A model generated the notes under the pieces. The model saw only the letters and a list, made by a program, of their open reading frames with translations, ran no database searches and was not told the origin of the DNA. 64,000 nt of DNA, taken from contig NZ_CP048209.1 in NCBI RefSeq assembly GCF_010119935.1, positions 124,001 through 188,000 on the forward strand. Reading direction: 5' to 3'. Both the position numbers and the translations under genes were made by a program. The first letter of the stretch is position 1; each line of letters begins with the position of its first letter. This stretch comes from Paenibacillus lycopersici. GTDB lineage: Bacteria; Bacillota; Bacilli; Paenibacillales; Paenibacillaceae. Positions 26,658-37,577 of this stretch are shown here, one piece after another.

Positions 26658-28651
26658 GCCGGCTCACCCCCGGTCAGCAGCGGGAGCACGAACGTCACGG
26701 TCGTGCCCTCGTTCAGCTCGGAATCGAGGGAGATCGTGCCGCCGTGGGCTTTGACGATTTCCCGGGCAATGGACAATCCGAGGCCGGTGCCGCCCATGCT
26801 CCGCGAGCGGGCCTTGTCTACCCGGTAGAACCGGTCGAAGATCCGGCCCAGATCCCGCTTCGGAATGCCGATGCCGGTATCCTTCACGCTGATCGCGATC
26901 GCGGCCGGCTCCTGCCGCCCCTGGTCGCCAGCTTCGCTGGCTGCTCGGGCCTGCATCCTGCCCTGGTCGCCAGCTTCGCCGGCTGCTCGGGCCTGCATCC
27001 TGCCCTGGTCGCCAGCCTCGCCGGCTGCTCGGGCCTGCATCCTGCCCTGGTCGTCGACTCCGCCGGCCCGGGCATGGACCCGCCACGCCGCGATCTCGAT
27101 GCGCCCGCCGTCGAGCGTATATTTGATCGCATTGGACACGAGATTATCCAGCACCTGGTCGATCTGATCGCGGTCGAGCCAGACCGTCGTAATGCCGTCC
27201 TCCACGCGCACCGAGACGCGAATCGCTTTCTTCCGCATCTGGAAGGAGAAGCGGTCCGCCACTTCTTCCAGCATCTCGGGCATATTCGTCTGCTGCCTGC
27301 GCAGCGGCGCCTGATTGGAATCGAGCCGCGACAGATGCAGCAGGTCGGTGACGAGCCGAATCATCCGTTCCGTCTCGTTGCGGATGACGCCCACGAACCG
27401 CAGCCCGAGCTCCCGCTCGTCCAGCGCGCCCTCGTCGAGCGCCTCCGCGTAGCTCTTGATCGTCGTGAGCGGCGTGCGCAGCTCATGCGAGACGTTGGCG
27501 ACGAACTCGCGCCGCGATTGCTCCAGGCGCTCCTGCTCCGTAATGTCCTGCAGCACCGCGATCGTGCCGGAGATTCCATGCTCCCGGCGATGGATCGGCG
27601 TCAGCGTCACGCGCAGCAGCTCGTCCTCCCCGCCGTCGGAATGCACGTGATAGAGCGCCGCGGGCTGGTCGCTTCCGCTTGGCAGCGCCGGCAGCGTATT
27701 CTCCATATTGAACAGCTCGCTGAGCCGGACGCCCTCGCAATCTTCCCTGCGCAGCATCTCCAGCGCCCTGCGGTTGGAGATAATGACATAGCCGCGTTCG
27801 TCCGCGGCGACCACGCCGTCGCTCATGTTGGCCAGGATGGAGGCCAGCTTCTCCTTCTCCTCCTCGTTGGCCGACAGCGCGTCGCGCAGACGCATCGTCA
27901 TGTTGTTGAACACTTCGGAGAGCCGCCCGATCTCGTCGTCGCCGAGCACCGGCACCTGCTGGTCGAAGCGGCCTTCCGCCACGCCGGCCGCCTGCCTGGT
28001 CAACGCCTTGATCGGATTCGTGATCGTATGCGCGAGCAGAATGCCGAGCACGCCCGTCAAACCGAGCGCGAACAGCATGCCGGACATGAAGATCCGGTTG
28101 ATCCGGTCGACCGTGCGGTACATCTCCTTCATCGAGGCGGTCAGATACACCGCGCCGACGATTTTATCGCTGTAATAGACGGGCTTCACGATCACTTTCT
28201 TGCGCACCCCGTCCTCGTCGATGATTTCCTCCTCGATGTCGCGGACGCCCTGGAGCGCCCGGCTGACCGCGAGCGACGTGTTCTTCTTCCCGATATACGA
28301 CTGATGGGACTGCGACGAAGTCGCCAGCACCTTGCCGTTCGCGTCCATCACCTGAATCTCCGCCTCGTTCAGGCTGAACAGGTTGCGCACCAGCAGGCCC
28401 AGATACTCTTCCCGCGTCTGGTCGCCGGGACTGCCCAGCTTATCCGGCTCGTTGGACAGCGTCTGCGCCGCGATATCGGAGAGCAGGTTCGCCTGCTCGT
28501 TCATATTGTTCGTGAACGTCGAGGTCAGCGAGGTTTTCATCGTACTGATGAAATACACGCCGATCAGCTGCATCGCGATCAGGATCAGCAGCACGTAGAT
28601 AATAATCAGCTTGACTTGAATGGTGCGAAAAAAGCGAATGCCCCCGTTCAT
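26654..28651 (-). CDS. walK: Sensor histidine kinase WalK (YycG)
   Basis: A 665-residue membrane kinase. Order: TM1 (12-35), extracytoplasmic Cache-like domain (40-180), TM2 (188-210), HAMP (211-262), PAS (268-372), HisKA with phospho-acceptor H389 ([14 protein letters not shown]) and HATPase (490-665, N box [10 protein letters not shown]1 DTGIGIP, G2 GTGLGLSIA). It phosphorylates WalR to set peptidoglycan turnover. Unusually, residues about 525-582 are a tandem repeat ([14 protein letters not shown]) inserted between the N box and G1 box. It overlaps walR by 4 bp. Confidence 0.97.
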   Translation of the reverse strand: MNGGIRFFRTIQVKLIIIYVLLILIAMQLIGVYFISTMKTSLTSTFTNNMNEQANLLSDIAAQTLSNEPDKLGSPGDQTREEYLGLLVRNLFSLNEAEIQVMDANGKVLATSSQSHQSYIGKKNTSLAVSRALQGVRDIEEEIIDEDGVRKKVIVKPVYYSDKIVGAVYLTASMKEMYRTVDRINRIFMSGMLFALGLTGVLGILLAHTITNPIKALTRQAAGVAEGRFDQQVPVLGDDEIGRLSEVFNNMTMRLRDALSANEEEKEKLASILANMSDGVVAADERGYVIISNRRALEMLRREDCEGVRLSELFNMENTLPALPSGSDQPAALYHVHSDGGEDELLRVTLTPIHRREHGISGTIAVLQDITEQERLEQSRREFVANVSHELRTPLTTIKSYAEALDEGALDERELGLRFVGVIRNETERMIRLVTDLLHLSRLDSNQAPLRRQQTNMPEMLEEVADRFSFQMRKKAIRVSVRVEDGITTVWLDRDQIDQVLDNLVSNAIKYTLDGGRIEIAAWRVHARAGGVDDQGRMQARAAGEAGDQGRMQARAAGEAGDQGRMQARAASEAGDQGRQEPAAIAISVKDTGIGIPKRDLGRIFDRFYRVDKARSRSMGGTGLGLSIAREIVKAHGGTISLDSELNEGTTVTFVLPLLTGGEPA
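26921..27060 (-). repeat. 42-bp minisatellite inside walK
   Basis: Three nearly identical 42-bp units (26921-26962, 26963-27004, 27005-27046) and a partial fourth. Each encodes 14 residues ([14 protein letters not shown]), so copy-number change keeps the reading frame. Confidence 0.9.
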
Positions 28652-29406
28652 CCGAAGCCGAAACCTCCGGATTTCGGATTGCGCATCAGATAGCCCAGGC
28701 CGCGCCTGGTCAAGATGTATTCCGGACGGCTCGGGTCATCCTCGATCTTCTCGCGAAGCCGCCGAATCGTCACGTCCACGGTGCGCACGTCGCCGAAATA
28801 TTCGAATCCCCATACCGCCTGCAGCAGATGCTCGCGCGTCATCACCTTGCCGCTGTTGCGCGCCAAGTAATACACGAGCTCGTACTCGCGGTGGGTCAGG
28901 TCGAGCGGTTCATTGTCCTTGTACACCACGTACATATCCGTATCGATAAACAAATTGAAAATCGCCAGCCCCTGCTTGTCCGCAGCCACCGGCGTATCCG
29001 CGCCGGCATTGCCCCCCGCCGCGGCCGCTACGGCCGGCTCGCTCTTGGTCCGCCGTAAATGCGCTTTCACCCGCGCAAGCAGCTCGCGCGTGCCGAACGG
29101 CTTCGTCACGTAATCGTCCGCGCCGAGCTCGAGGCCCAGCACCTTGTCCAGCTCCGTGTCCTTCGCCGTCAGCATGATGATCGGCGTCTGCAGCCGGGTG
29201 CGCACCTCGCGGCACACGTCCATGCCGTCCTTCACCGGCAGCATCAGATCAAGCAGAATCAAATCCGGCAATTCCTCGAACGCGAGCCGTACCGCCTCTC
29301 CGCCGTCGAACGCGCAGATGACTTGGTACCCTTCCTTCTCGAGGTTGAATTTTATAATGTCCGCTATCGGTTGTTCGTCGTCGACCACTAATATTTTTCC
29401 GTGCAT
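28648..29406 (-). CDS. walR: Response regulator WalR (YycF)
   Basis: A 252-residue OmpR/PhoB-type regulator. The receiver has D9-D10 (ILVVDDE), phospho-acceptor D53 (LILLDLMLP) and K102 (VTKPFG). The winged-helix DNA-binding domain spans about 155-245 ([40 protein letters not shown]). The inter-domain linker (about 122-148) is longer and Ala-rich than in Bacillus subtilis. It is the first gene of walR-walK-yycH-yycI-walJ; a possible -10 (TAGAAT, 29441-29446 on the minus strand) lies upstream. Confidence 0.97.
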   Translation of the reverse strand: MHGKILVVDDEQPIADIIKFNLEKEGYQVICAFDGGEAVRLAFEELPDLILLDLMLPVKDGMDVCREVRTRLQTPIIMLTAKDTELDKVLGLELGADDYVTKPFGTRELLARVKAHLRRTKSEPAVAAAAGGNAGADTPVAADKQGLAIFNLFIDTDMYVVYKDNEPLDLTHREYELVYYLARNSGKVMTREHLLQAVWGFEYFGDVRTVDVTIRRLREKIEDDPSRPEYILTRRGLGYLMRNPKSGGFGFG

Positions 29407-29533
29407 CGCTACACCGCCTGTCGCTTCGCAATCTGCTTATATTCTACCATAGGAGCGCAGCGCGTTCCCAATGAAAGTTCCCTCATATCAGGGGAGATTT
29501 AGGCGAATTCTGGCGAATTCCCCCTTATAGCGC

Positions 29534-29571
29534 AAACACCGTCGCAGCCCTGTGAGGGCCGGACGGTGTTT
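29534..29571 (-). terminator. Terminator of the M23 peptidase gene
   Basis: AAACACCGTC (29534-29543) pairs with GACGGTGTTT (29562-29571), 18 bp after the stop of the M23 gene. The T tail is weak on the minus strand. Confidence 0.55.
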
Positions 29572-29589
29572 CATAGTTGCATGATGTCT

Positions 29590-31119
29590 TTATAGATATT
29601 TAAGCGGGTTTTGAAGCTGGCCGTTCTTATGAATTTCGAAGTGAAGATGCGTACCGAAGGAGTGGCCGGTATTGCCCATGATGCCGATTTGCTCGCCTTG
29701 GCTGACAGTCTGTCCTTTCTTCACCTGAATCTTGCTCAAGTGGCCGTACCATGTCTCGTACCCGTTCTTATGGTCGATGATGATGCAGTTGCCGAGTCCC
29801 GGGCGCGTCCCCGTGAAGGTGACGACTCCGTTGTCCGCGGCCTTGATATTATGGCTGCCGACCATGTCCACGCCGCGATGCAGCGCGCCCCAGCGCATGC
29901 CGAAGAAGCTGGTCAGGCGGTGGCCGGATACCGGCCAGGCGAATTGCCCGGTGCCCTCGCTGAGGTTCACCTTCGTGCCCTTCATGATAATCGCCGGAAC
30001 GGAAGGCTCCAGCACGACTTCGCTGATCAGCTCTTCGCTCATCAGGTAGCCGTTCTGCTTCACGAGCCGGTAGACGAGCTGCTTCTTGCCGCTCTGCCCT
30101 TGGCGGATGACTTTCTGTTCGCCCGACTTCATGTTGCTGTTCTTCTGATAGACCGTCTTCGGCTCGATCGATTCCGTCTCCGTCACGTTCTCGACCGTCT
30201 CCACCGTCACTTCCGGCTGCAGCACGGTCAGATCAAGCACGTCGCCGACTTTGATCATGTCGTCCTTGATCCATTTGTTGCGCTCGTAGATCACCTGCGG
30301 CGAAATATTGAACTTCTGGGCGATACAGCCGACGCAGTCGCCTTCCTGCACCGTGTACGATTTCGGCTTGACCTCGCCCTTGATGAGCTGCAAATACAGC
30401 TGTTCCGGGTCGGCAATGTCCGTAGGCTGAACGTCCTTGTCGCCCGTTGAGATTTTCTCGACAAATTTCACCGATTTCAGCGCCGTCTTCGACTTCACGC
30501 TTCCGTCGGCGGAATAAGCGAGCGCCGTCACTTCCGTCTTCGCCGATTGGGTCTTCGGCGCGTACTTGCCCTGCACCCGCTTCAGCAGCGCATCGGCCGT
30601 CGCTTTGTCCTTGACGACGCCTAGCTGCTTGCCGTCGACGACCAGCGCGACGCCCGTCGCATGGGACGTGAACGAGCTCTCGAGCTTCCGGAGCGTCGCC
30701 GTCGTCTCCGGCTTCGCGTTGTAAGCGCTTTTATCCCCGTATGTGATCTTACCCGTCTCAAGCGTCATATGTAGACCGGCGTTGTCCGCTTCAAGCTTCT
30801 TCTTGACGTTGTCGATCAGCTCCGCTACCTGCTCCTTGGAGCTGACATCGCCGATGAGGGTCCCGTTCTGATACACTTCGAGGTACTCCACGGTATGCGC
30901 CTTCACGTAATGCGTCCCGCTCATTGCCGCGACCGCCAGCACGACGGCCGCGCCTCCGGCAGCCAGCAGCGGCTTCTTGCGCATCAGGCGACGCGTTGCT
31001 TGCTGTTCTCTATCTGGATCTGGATTTGAATGGCTTTCATTAGAGGTTGCGCGCCGAAAAGTCTGTCGGAATGTACGCCACACCTTCCGGAATCGACCCT
31101 TGTCCGTAAAAATGGTCAT
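29590..31119 (-). CDS. M23 family peptidoglycan endopeptidase with LysM and G5 domains
   Basis: A 509-residue membrane-anchored or secreted wall hydrolase. Basic N-terminus, membrane segment (about 51-68, LLAAGGAAVVLAVAAMSG), mixed region (70-250), LysM (about 253-300, YTVQEGDCVGCIAQKFNISP), G5 domain (about 305-385, ending IIMKGTK) and a C-terminal M23 lysostaphin-like domain with Zn ligands in HRGVDMVG and THLHFEIH. It would cut peptide cross-links in peptidoglycan. Its position directly upstream of walRK suggests that it belongs to the same wall-turnover process. Confidence 0.92.
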   Translation of the reverse strand: MTIFTDKGRFRKVWRTFRQTFRRATSNESHSNPDPDREQQATRRLMRKKPLLAAGGAAVVLAVAAMSGTHYVKAHTVEYLEVYQNGTLIGDVSSKEQVAELIDNVKKKLEADNAGLHMTLETGKITYGDKSAYNAKPETTATLRKLESSFTSHATGVALVVDGKQLGVVKDKATADALLKRVQGKYAPKTQSAKTEVTALAYSADGSVKSKTALKSVKFVEKISTGDKDVQPTDIADPEQLYLQLIKGEVKPKSYTVQEGDCVGCIAQKFNISPQVIYERNKWIKDDMIKVGDVLDLTVLQPEVTVETVENVTETESIEPKTVYQKNSNMKSGEQKVIRQGQSGKKQLVYRLVKQNGYLMSEELISEVVLEPSVPAIIMKGTKVNLSEGTGQFAWPVSGHRLTSFFGMRWGALHRGVDMVGSHNIKAADNGVVTFTGTRPGLGNCIIIDHKNGYETWYGHLSKIQVKKGQTVSQGEQIGIMGNTGHSFGTHLHFEIHKNGQLQNPLKYL

Positions 31120-31251
31120 GATCGTCTCCTTATCGCGTTATAGTTCCTAATCGTGAGTATATTCGACAACGGTTTTCTACATTGTCAATCACGATTTCTA
31201 CTGTAACATAACGCGACAGGCAGGTTCAACCAAGCGCCCCTTTACCCCACA

Positions 31252-32022
31252 TTAATATTTGCTCAGAATTGACGACATCTGGTCGTATTCGTCGCGGTCC
31301 AAATATTGCGCCATGAGCTGATTGACCTGGGTCACTTCCTCTTCCGTCAGCCCGTCTTCCATCAGCTTCGATATCTGCTGCATCGCGTCCTGCGGCAGCT
31401 TCTTCATCATGACGCCGAACAGCTGCTCCTTGTCGGCCTCGCTCATTTGCGACTTGACGGCATTGATATCGTCCGTTGACATGGCCACGCTGTCCTTCGA
31501 CGAGCCGCTTGCGCCCGCGCCGCTCTCCTGGCCCGAGGCTGCGCTGTTGCCCTTCGGGCCTGTTCCGCCGCCGATGTCGCTGATCTGGCCTTCAGGCAAG
31601 TCTCCGAACGCATCCACCGCTTCCTGGTCGTTCCCGCTTCCCTGGCCGCCGCTATCCGTCGATGTCGTGCCTTGGCTGCCGCTCCCGGCATCCTTCCCGC
31701 TTGCGCCGTCCGCCGGCGTTTGACCGGCCGCATTCCCGGATGGACTCCCGGCTGCCGGTGCGTCATCCTTGCTCGAGGATGCGTTCGCCGTGTTCGAATT
31801 TGCGTCATGCTTCGCGCCGGGATCGGCCCCCCACATCTCGCCCCACAGCCCGCTGAGCGCGAACGGCTGTTCCTCCAGCGGAATATGGAACTGCTTCAGC
31901 AGCGTCTCCACGTAACTGTTCACGACATAGCCGGTCGTCCAGATGGACAGAAAGCTGACGAGCAGCGCCGCTGCGACGAGCTTGCCGACGGCCGCCGCTA
32001 CTTTCCCCGTAATCTTCCACAT
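31252..32022 (-). CDS. Membrane-anchored hypothetical protein with low-complexity linker
   Basis: A 256-residue protein: N-terminal membrane helix (about 8-32, VAAAVGKLVAAALLVSFLSI), a long Gly/Ser/Ala/Asp-rich linker (about 75-175), and a C-terminal acidic helical domain (STDDINAVKSQMSEADKEQL ... MQQISKLMEDGLTEEEVTQV). The C-terminus has an EF-hand-like acidic composition but no clear EF loop. I do not recognise a function. It stands alone between purA and the M23 gene. Confidence 0.75.
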   Translation of the reverse strand: MWKITGKVAAAVGKLVAAALLVSFLSIWTTGYVVNSYVETLLKQFHIPLEEQPFALSGLWGEMWGADPGAKHDANSNTANASSSKDDAPAAGSPSGNAAGQTPADGASGKDAGSGSQGTTSTDSGGQGSGNDQEAVDAFGDLPEGQISDIGGGTGPKGNSAASGQESGAGASGSSKDSVAMSTDDINAVKSQMSEADKEQLFGVMMKKLPQDAMQQISKLMEDGLTEEEVTQVNQLMAQYLDRDEYDQMSSILSKY

Positions 32023-32206
32023 TCCCTATCACCCTTTGCTGCCGCCGCCTAGTAACGGCTGAATGCTGCATATGCGTCTCGCGATGCCATGCACACCAAT
32101 CCGTGTCAGGCTGCTAGATTGGCAAGGGCATTTCGCCCGTACTGCTTAGTATGGGCAGCGGCCGGACGAAGCATTCACCTATTCGCGCATGAGCGCAAAA
32201 AAGAAA

Positions 32207-32232
32207 GAGGACGGCGATTACTCGCCATCCTC
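32207..32232 (-). terminator. Terminator of purA
   Basis: GAGGACGGCGA (32207-32217) pairs with TCGCCATCCTC (32222-32232); the minus-strand transcript then reads TTTCTTTTTT. A classic intrinsic terminator 18 bp after purA. Confidence 0.85.
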
Positions 32233-32249
32233 TACTCGTTCGTTCGTAT

Positions 32250-33536
32250 TTAGACATAGATCGGCATGACCGGATTCGTCTGCTCCCGGTTGCGGCCGAC
32301 GGAGAAGATCGCGATCGGAATGCCCGTCAGCTCGGAGACGCGCTCTACGTAGCGGCGCGTATTCGCCGGCAAGTCTTCCAGCGTCTTCGCGTTCGAGATG
32401 TCCTCGCTCCAGCCCGGCAGCTCCTCGTACACCGCTTCGCATTCGGAGATCAGCTTCAGGCTTGCCGGGTAATGCGTGATGACTTCGCCGCGCAGCTTGT
32501 AGCCGGTGCAAATTTTGACCGTTTCCAGGCCGGACAGCACGTCAAGCGAGTTCAGGGACAAGCCCGTAATGCCGCTGACGCGGCGCGCATGGCGGACGAC
32601 GACGGTGTCGAACCAGCCGACGCGGCGCGGACGGCCGGTAACCGTGCCGTACTCGTGGCCCTTCTCACGGATCAGGTCGCCGATTTCATTGTTCAGCTCC
32701 GTCGGGAACGGGCCGTCGCCGACGCGCGTCGTGTAGGCTTTCGCCACGCCGATGACTTGCTGGATCTTCGACGGCCCGACGCCGGAACCGATGCAGACGC
32801 CGCCTGCGGTCGGGTTCGACGACGTCACGTACGGGTACGTGCCTTGATCGATATCGAGCATAACGCCTTGCGCGCCTTCGAACAGGACACGCTTGTCGCC
32901 GTCGATCGCGTCGTTCAGCACGACCGACGTATCCGTCACGTACGGCCGAAGCGTCTCGGCATAGCCGAGGTACTGTCCGAGGATCTCGTCTGCGTCCAGC
33001 TTCTCGCCGCCGTACACTTGCTCGATGACTTGGTTCTTCTCGACGATAAGACGGCGAAGCTTCGATTCGAACTCCTCGGCGTCCATCAGATCGGCCACGC
33101 GAATGCCGTTGCGCGCCGCTTTGTCCATGTAGCAAGGGCCGATCCCCTTGCGGGTCGTGCCGATTTTGTTATCGCCCTTGCGCTCTTCTTCCAAGCCGTC
33201 CAGCACCAGGTGGTACGGCATGATCAGATGCGCGCGGTCGCTGATTTTCAAGTTCTCGGTCGAGAAGCCGTTCTCATGTATATAATTGATTTCGTCGATC
33301 AGGGCAGCCGGGTTGATGACCATGCCGTTGCCGATGACGCACACTTTATTTTCATTGAAAATTCCGGATGGAATCATCGTGAGCTTATATTTCTTATTGC
33401 CGATCATGATCGTATGGCCTGCGTTATTGCCCCCTTGGTACCGGGCTACAACATCGGCGCCGTCCGCCAAGAAATCGGTGATCTTGCCTTTGCCTTCGTC
33501 TCCCCACTGGGTGCCGACTACAACTACCGTTGACAT
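32250..33536 (-). CDS. purA: Adenylosuccinate synthetase
   Basis: A 428-residue full-length enzyme starting [20 protein letters not shown] (P-loop-like GDEGKGK; catalytic Asp and His in GDEGKGK and NNAGHT). It joins IMP and aspartate using GTP on the way to AMP. ATG 33536 follows GGGGG; the frame is open 26 codons further without family similarity. It is monocistronic, between its terminator and that of dnaB. Confidence 0.97.
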   Translation of the reverse strand: MSTVVVVGTQWGDEGKGKITDFLADGADVVARYQGGNNAGHTIMIGNKKYKLTMIPSGIFNENKVCVIGNGMVINPAALIDEINYIHENGFSTENLKISDRAHLIMPYHLVLDGLEEERKGDNKIGTTRKGIGPCYMDKAARNGIRVADLMDAEEFESKLRRLIVEKNQVIEQVYGGEKLDADEILGQYLGYAETLRPYVTDTSVVLNDAIDGDKRVLFEGAQGVMLDIDQGTYPYVTSSNPTAGGVCIGSGVGPSKIQQVIGVAKAYTTRVGDGPFPTELNNEIGDLIREKGHEYGTVTGRPRRVGWFDTVVVRHARRVSGITGLSLNSLDVLSGLETVKICTGYKLRGEVITHYPASLKLISECEAVYEELPGWSEDISNAKTLEDLPANTRRYVERVSELTGIPIAIFSVGRNREQTNPVMPIYV

Positions 33537-33698
33537 GGATATACCCCCATTACATGTTTTGCGCGCAAACAAACCGATCAAACGCATCGAATGGCTGCCC
33601 GTGACCGGCAGCAAGGCCCGCTCCTAACGGGAGCAAGACTGCCCTTTAGCGGCAGCATTATTAGTTTACTGGTTTAGTCCGGTAAAGTCAACGAAAAG

Positions 33699-33732
33699 CG
33701 AACAATTGTAGGGCTGCCCCTACAATTGTTCG
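33699..33732 (-). terminator. Terminator of the gdpP-rplI-dnaB operon
   Basis: A 15-bp near-perfect stem (CGAACAATTGTAGGG with its complement) around a short loop, followed on the minus strand by CTTTTCGTT. It lies 38 bp after the dnaB stop. Confidence 0.8.
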
Positions 33733-33770
33733 GAAATAGAAATATAATGACGGGAACGCGCCAAGCAGTG

Positions 33771-35135
33771 CTACGACGCCTGTCCCGGCTCCTGATGCGA
33801 CCGGTCCAAACCGACGAATTTATTGAAGTTCTTCAGGAACGCCAGCTCGACCGTGCCGACCGGGCCGTTACGCTGCTTGGCGATGATGATCTCGATGATG
33901 TTCTTCTTCTCCGACTCTTTGTCGTAGTAATCGTCCCGGTACAGGAACGCGACGATATCGGCATCCTGCTCGATCGAACCGGATTCCCGAAGGTCGGACA
34001 TCATCGGACGCTTGTCCTGCCGCTGCTCGACGCCCCGGCTGAGCTGGGACAGCGCGATCACCGGCACTTCCAGCTCCCGCGCGATTTGCTTCAGCGTACG
34101 CGAGATCTCGGATACTTCCTGCTGCCGGTTCTCGCCCGCCTTGCCGCGGCCCTGGATGAGCTGCAGGTAGTCGATCAGAATCATGCCGAGCCCGCGCTCT
34201 TTCTTCAGGCGCCGGCATTTGGCCCGGATATCCGCGACGGTAATGCCGGGCGTATCGTCGATATAGATTTGCGCTTCCGACAGCGAACCGATCGCCATCG
34301 TTAGTTTTTCCCAATCGTCGCCTTCCAGATACCCCGTCCTCATCCGGCCGGCATCGACATTCGATTCCGCGCAGATCATCCGCTGCACCAGCTGGGCGGC
34401 GGACATCTCGAGACTGAAGATCGCCACCGTCTCGCGGGCGCGCACGCCGACGTTCTGGGCGATGTTCAGCGCGAACGCCGTCTTCCCTACGGACGGCCGG
34501 GCGGCCACGATAATGAGATCGTTGCGCTGAAAGCCGGACGTCATTTTGTCGAGATCCGCGAACCCGGATGGGATGCCCGTCGATCCGCCCTTGTTGGAAT
34601 ACAGATGCTCGACCCGCTCGAATACTTCCATCAGCACGTCGCGGATCGAGATGAAGCCGCTGCTCGAACGACGGTTGGACAGCTCCATGATGCGCGATTC
34701 CGCATCGCTCAGCATAAGCCCGATATCGTCCGCGGCCGCATAGCCGTCCGATACGATGTTCGTCGCCGTGCGGATCAGCCGGCGCAGCATCGATTTCTCT
34801 TCGACGATCTGCGCGTAATAGTCCACGTTTGCCGCCGTCGGCACCGCATTGCCCAGCTTGGCCAGGTAGCTGACGCCGCCGATCTCCTCCAGCTGCTGCC
34901 GGTCTTGCAGATAAGCCGTCAGGGTCACGAGGTCGATGGGCTGATTGTTCTCGCCGAGATCGACCATCGCATCATAGATCAACTGGTGCGACGGCAGGTA
35001 GAAGTCCTCGCTCCGCAGCCGTTCCATTGCCGTAATGAGCGCTTCCGTCTGCAGCAGCACCGCGCCCAGCACCGCCTGCTCCGCTTCCATGTTCTGCGGC
35101 GGCACGCGGTCGAACATCGTCAGCTCATCGCTCAT
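33771..35135 (-). CDS. dnaB: Replicative DNA helicase
   Basis: A 454-residue hexameric helicase (called DnaC in B. subtilis). N-terminal domain 10-110 (PPQNMEAEQAVLGAVLLQTE), C-terminal RecA-like motor with Walker A ARPSVGKTAFAL, Walker B LGMILIDYLQLI and a DLRESGSIEQDAD signature. The start chosen is ATG 35135 (MSDELTMFDRVPP) after AAGGAG; a start 13 codons earlier would overlap rplI. It unwinds DNA at the fork. Confidence 0.96.
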   Translation of the reverse strand: MSDELTMFDRVPPQNMEAEQAVLGAVLLQTEALITAMERLRSEDFYLPSHQLIYDAMVDLGENNQPIDLVTLTAYLQDRQQLEEIGGVSYLAKLGNAVPTAANVDYYAQIVEEKSMLRRLIRTATNIVSDGYAAADDIGLMLSDAESRIMELSNRRSSSGFISIRDVLMEVFERVEHLYSNKGGSTGIPSGFADLDKMTSGFQRNDLIIVAARPSVGKTAFALNIAQNVGVRARETVAIFSLEMSAAQLVQRMICAESNVDAGRMRTGYLEGDDWEKLTMAIGSLSEAQIYIDDTPGITVADIRAKCRRLKKERGLGMILIDYLQLIQGRGKAGENRQQEVSEISRTLKQIARELEVPVIALSQLSRGVEQRQDKRPMMSDLRESGSIEQDADIVAFLYRDDYYDKESEKKNIIEIIIAKQRNGPVGTVELAFLKNFNKFVGLDRSHQEPGQAS

Positions 35136-35157
35136 CGTTTCCCTGACTCCTTCGTAA

Positions 35158-35601
35158 TTATTCTTCCGAGGCATGAACGCTCAGCTTCGCTTTCACTTCG
35201 GGATGCAGCTTGACCTGTACCTGCGTGACGCCCAGCGTACGGATCGGCTCCTCCAGTTCGATCTTGCGCTTGTCGACCTTCACGCCCAGCGCTTCCAGCG
35301 CCTCGGCGATCTGCTTGCTCGTGATCGCGCCGAACAGACGGCCGCCTTCGCCGGCTTTCGTCTTTACGACGACCTTCATCGCTTCCAGGCGGGCGCCCAG
35401 CGCCTGCGCGTCGGCCTTCTCCTGCTCCTTCTTCCGCAGCTCGGCGGCCTTCTGCGCGTCCAGCGTCTTTACGTTGCCTTCCGATGCCGGCTTCGCAAGA
35501 TTTTTCGGAAACAGGAAGTTGCGTACGTAGCCTTCCGACAGATCCTTGATTTCGCCCTTCTTGCCTTGACCCTTTACGTCTTGCAGAAAAATTACCTTCA
35601 T
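35158..35601 (-). CDS. rplI: 50S ribosomal protein bL9
   Basis: A 147-residue bL9 of normal length. Its N-terminal rRNA-binding domain [20 protein letters not shown] is diagnostic, followed by the long connecting helix and the C-terminal domain. Its start overlaps the gdpP stop by 4 bp. Order gdpP-rplI-dnaB is conserved in Bacillales. Confidence 0.98.
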   Translation of the reverse strand: MKVIFLQDVKGQGKKGEIKDLSEGYVRNFLFPKNLAKPASEGNVKTLDAQKAAELRKKEQEKADAQALGARLEAMKVVVKTKAGEGGRLFGAITSKQIAEALEALGVKVDKRKIELEEPIRTLGVTQVQVKLHPEVKAKLSVHASEE

Positions 35602-37559
35602 TCGAATAGCCCCTCTTCCTTATCGATTTCTTGCAGCACTTGCTTCAGGCGCTGCGCGACTTCCGAGACGGTGCCCTCCAGCTGCGCGGCGGCGTTGGTC
35701 AAGTGACCGCCGCCGCCCATGCGCTCCATGACGACCTGCACGTTCATATGGCCGAGCGACCTGGCGCTGATGCCGATCAGGCCGTCCGGCCGCTCGCCGA
35801 CGACGAAGGACGCAAGGACGTCCGTCATGTTCAGCAGCGTATCCGCCGACTGCGCGATGAGCAGCTGGGAATACTGTCTCCCTTGCTCCGTCACCGCGAT
35901 GGCGATATGTTCATAGACGATTTCCGCCTGCTTGATCATTTCCGCTTTCTTGATGTACTCCGCCAGATCCTCTTTCATCATCCGCTGGATGAGCGCGGAA
36001 TCCGCGCCGTTGCGGCGCAGGAACGAGGCGGCCTCGAACGTCCGCGAGCCGGTGCGGAGCGAGAAGCTCTTCGTATCCACCGTAATGCCTGCGAGCAGCG
36101 CCGTCGCTTCCCGTATATCCAGGGCTACCCGGTCGTGAATATATTGAAGCAGCTCCGTCACCAATTCACAGGTGGATGACGCGTACGGCTCCATATAGAC
36201 CAGCATCGCATTGGCGATAAACTCCTCGCCGCGGCGGTGATGGTCCACGACGACGATTTTGTCCGTCAGCGACAGCAGGCGCGGCTCCTTGACCATGGAC
36301 GCCTTATGCGTGTCGACGACGACCGCCAGCGTCTTGCCGTCCACGATGCCGAGCGCCTGGTCCGGCGTAATGAACCGCTTGGCGATGCGCTCGTCTTCCC
36401 GCAGCATCTCCATCATGCGCTGAATGGCCGGATTGACGCCCTCCAGCACGATGTAGGCTTCCTTGTTGAACAGCAGCGCCGCCTTGAGCACGCCGATCGA
36501 CGCGCCCACCGCGTCCATATCGGGCATCTTGTGCCCCATGATGAGGATGCGGTCGCTGTCGCGCATCAAATCCCGCAGCGCATGCGCCACGACGCGCGCG
36601 CGCACCCGCGTCCGCTTCTCGACGGCGTTGGACTTGCCGCCGTAGAACGACTGGCGCTGGCCGACCTTGACGGCCGCCTGATCGCCGCCGCGCCCGAGCG
36701 CATAGTCGAGACTCGTCTGCGCCCAGTGCCCCAGCTCGACGATGCTGTCCGCGCCGGCCGCGAAGCCGATGCTGAGCGTCATCGGGATTTTATTGTCGGC
36801 CGTAATCTCCCGCACCTCGTCCAGCAGGACGAAGCGCGACAGCTCCAGCTGCTTCAGCGTGCGCTGATCCGTCATGACCAGATAGCGGTCCGACGTCAGC
36901 CGCTTCAGATAGACGTGGAACTTGTTGGCCCATTCCGTAATTTCGGCCGTGGCCTTCGACATCAGCGTGCTGCGCTGCTGGTCGTCCATCCCCTGCGTCA
37001 CTTCTTCGAGGTTATCCATCATGACGATGCCAAGCGCCATCTTCTCTTCCTCGTACCGCTTGGCCAGCTGCCACTGCTTCGTAATATCGCGCACGTACAG
37101 CAGCCGCTCGTCGAACCGGAATTGCAGCTCATAGATGGCGCTGCCGATCGCCGCTTCCACCGTGCCTTCGCGTTCCTTCGCCTGCGACAGCGTCGGAAAC
37201 AAGTCGCTCAGCGATTCGCCCACGGCCGACTCCCGCTCCAGCATGTTCGTCACGAACGCGTTATGCCATTCGATCGTCTTGTCTTCGTTATACAGAATAA
37301 TGCCGAACGGCAGATCGCTGATCACTTCCTGGCCCGCCTTCTTCACGCGGTAGGACAGCGTGCCGAGGTACATTTTCAAATCCCGCCTGAACGCCCGCTC
37401 GGCCATCACGGAATATACGCCGATGGCGCCGGACAACGCCAGCCCGATCACGCCCAGCTTCCATTCGTACGTCGCGAGCGTGATCGTCATGAACAACATC
37501 AGCACGAACGCCCATAAGTGGTGCATGCCGTGCCATCGTTTAATTAGAAACCTCGGCAT
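35598..37559 (-). CDS. gdpP: Cyclic-di-AMP phosphodiesterase GdpP
   Basis: A 653-residue membrane enzyme: two N-terminal membrane helices (about 10-50), a degenerate PAS domain (60-140), a degenerate GGDEF domain (about 170-300), and a DHH/DHHA1 phosphodiesterase (about 335-645) with [16 protein letters not shown] and VVDHHRRG, and C-terminal [11 protein letters not shown]. It hydrolyses c-di-AMP to pApA and so affects osmotic and cell-wall homeostasis. It follows yybS by 18 bp. Confidence 0.96.
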   Translation of the reverse strand: MPRFLIKRWHGMHHLWAFVLMLFMTITLATYEWKLGVIGLALSGAIGVYSVMAERAFRRDLKMYLGTLSYRVKKAGQEVISDLPFGIILYNEDKTIEWHNAFVTNMLERESAVGESLSDLFPTLSQAKEREGTVEAAIGSAIYELQFRFDERLLYVRDITKQWQLAKRYEEEKMALGIVMMDNLEEVTQGMDDQQRSTLMSKATAEITEWANKFHVYLKRLTSDRYLVMTDQRTLKQLELSRFVLLDEVREITADNKIPMTLSIGFAAGADSIVELGHWAQTSLDYALGRGGDQAAVKVGQRQSFYGGKSNAVEKRTRVRARVVAHALRDLMRDSDRILIMGHKMPDMDAVGASIGVLKAALLFNKEAYIVLEGVNPAIQRMMEMLREDERIAKRFITPDQALGIVDGKTLAVVVDTHKASMVKEPRLLSLTDKIVVVDHHRRGEEFIANAMLVYMEPYASSTCELVTELLQYIHDRVALDIREATALLAGITVDTKSFSLRTGSRTFEAASFLRRNGADSALIQRMMKEDLAEYIKKAEMIKQAEIVYEHIAIAVTEQGRQYSQLLIAQSADTLLNMTDVLASFVVGERPDGLIGISARSLGHMNVQVVMERMGGGGHLTNAAAQLEGTVSEVAQRLKQVLQEIDKEEGLFE

Positions 37560-37577
37560 GTTAACTCCGCTCCTGCA

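Noticed and set aside
21623..28693. Several long plus-strand open frames opposite htrA, yycH and walK
   Set aside because: GC-rich antisense frames rich in Arg, His and Asp with no domain or SD; the minus-strand genes have recognisable motifs throughout.
36237..37517. Plus-strand frame of 426 codons opposite gdpP
   Set aside because: Antisense shadow; the DHH phosphodiesterase motifs are on the minus strand.
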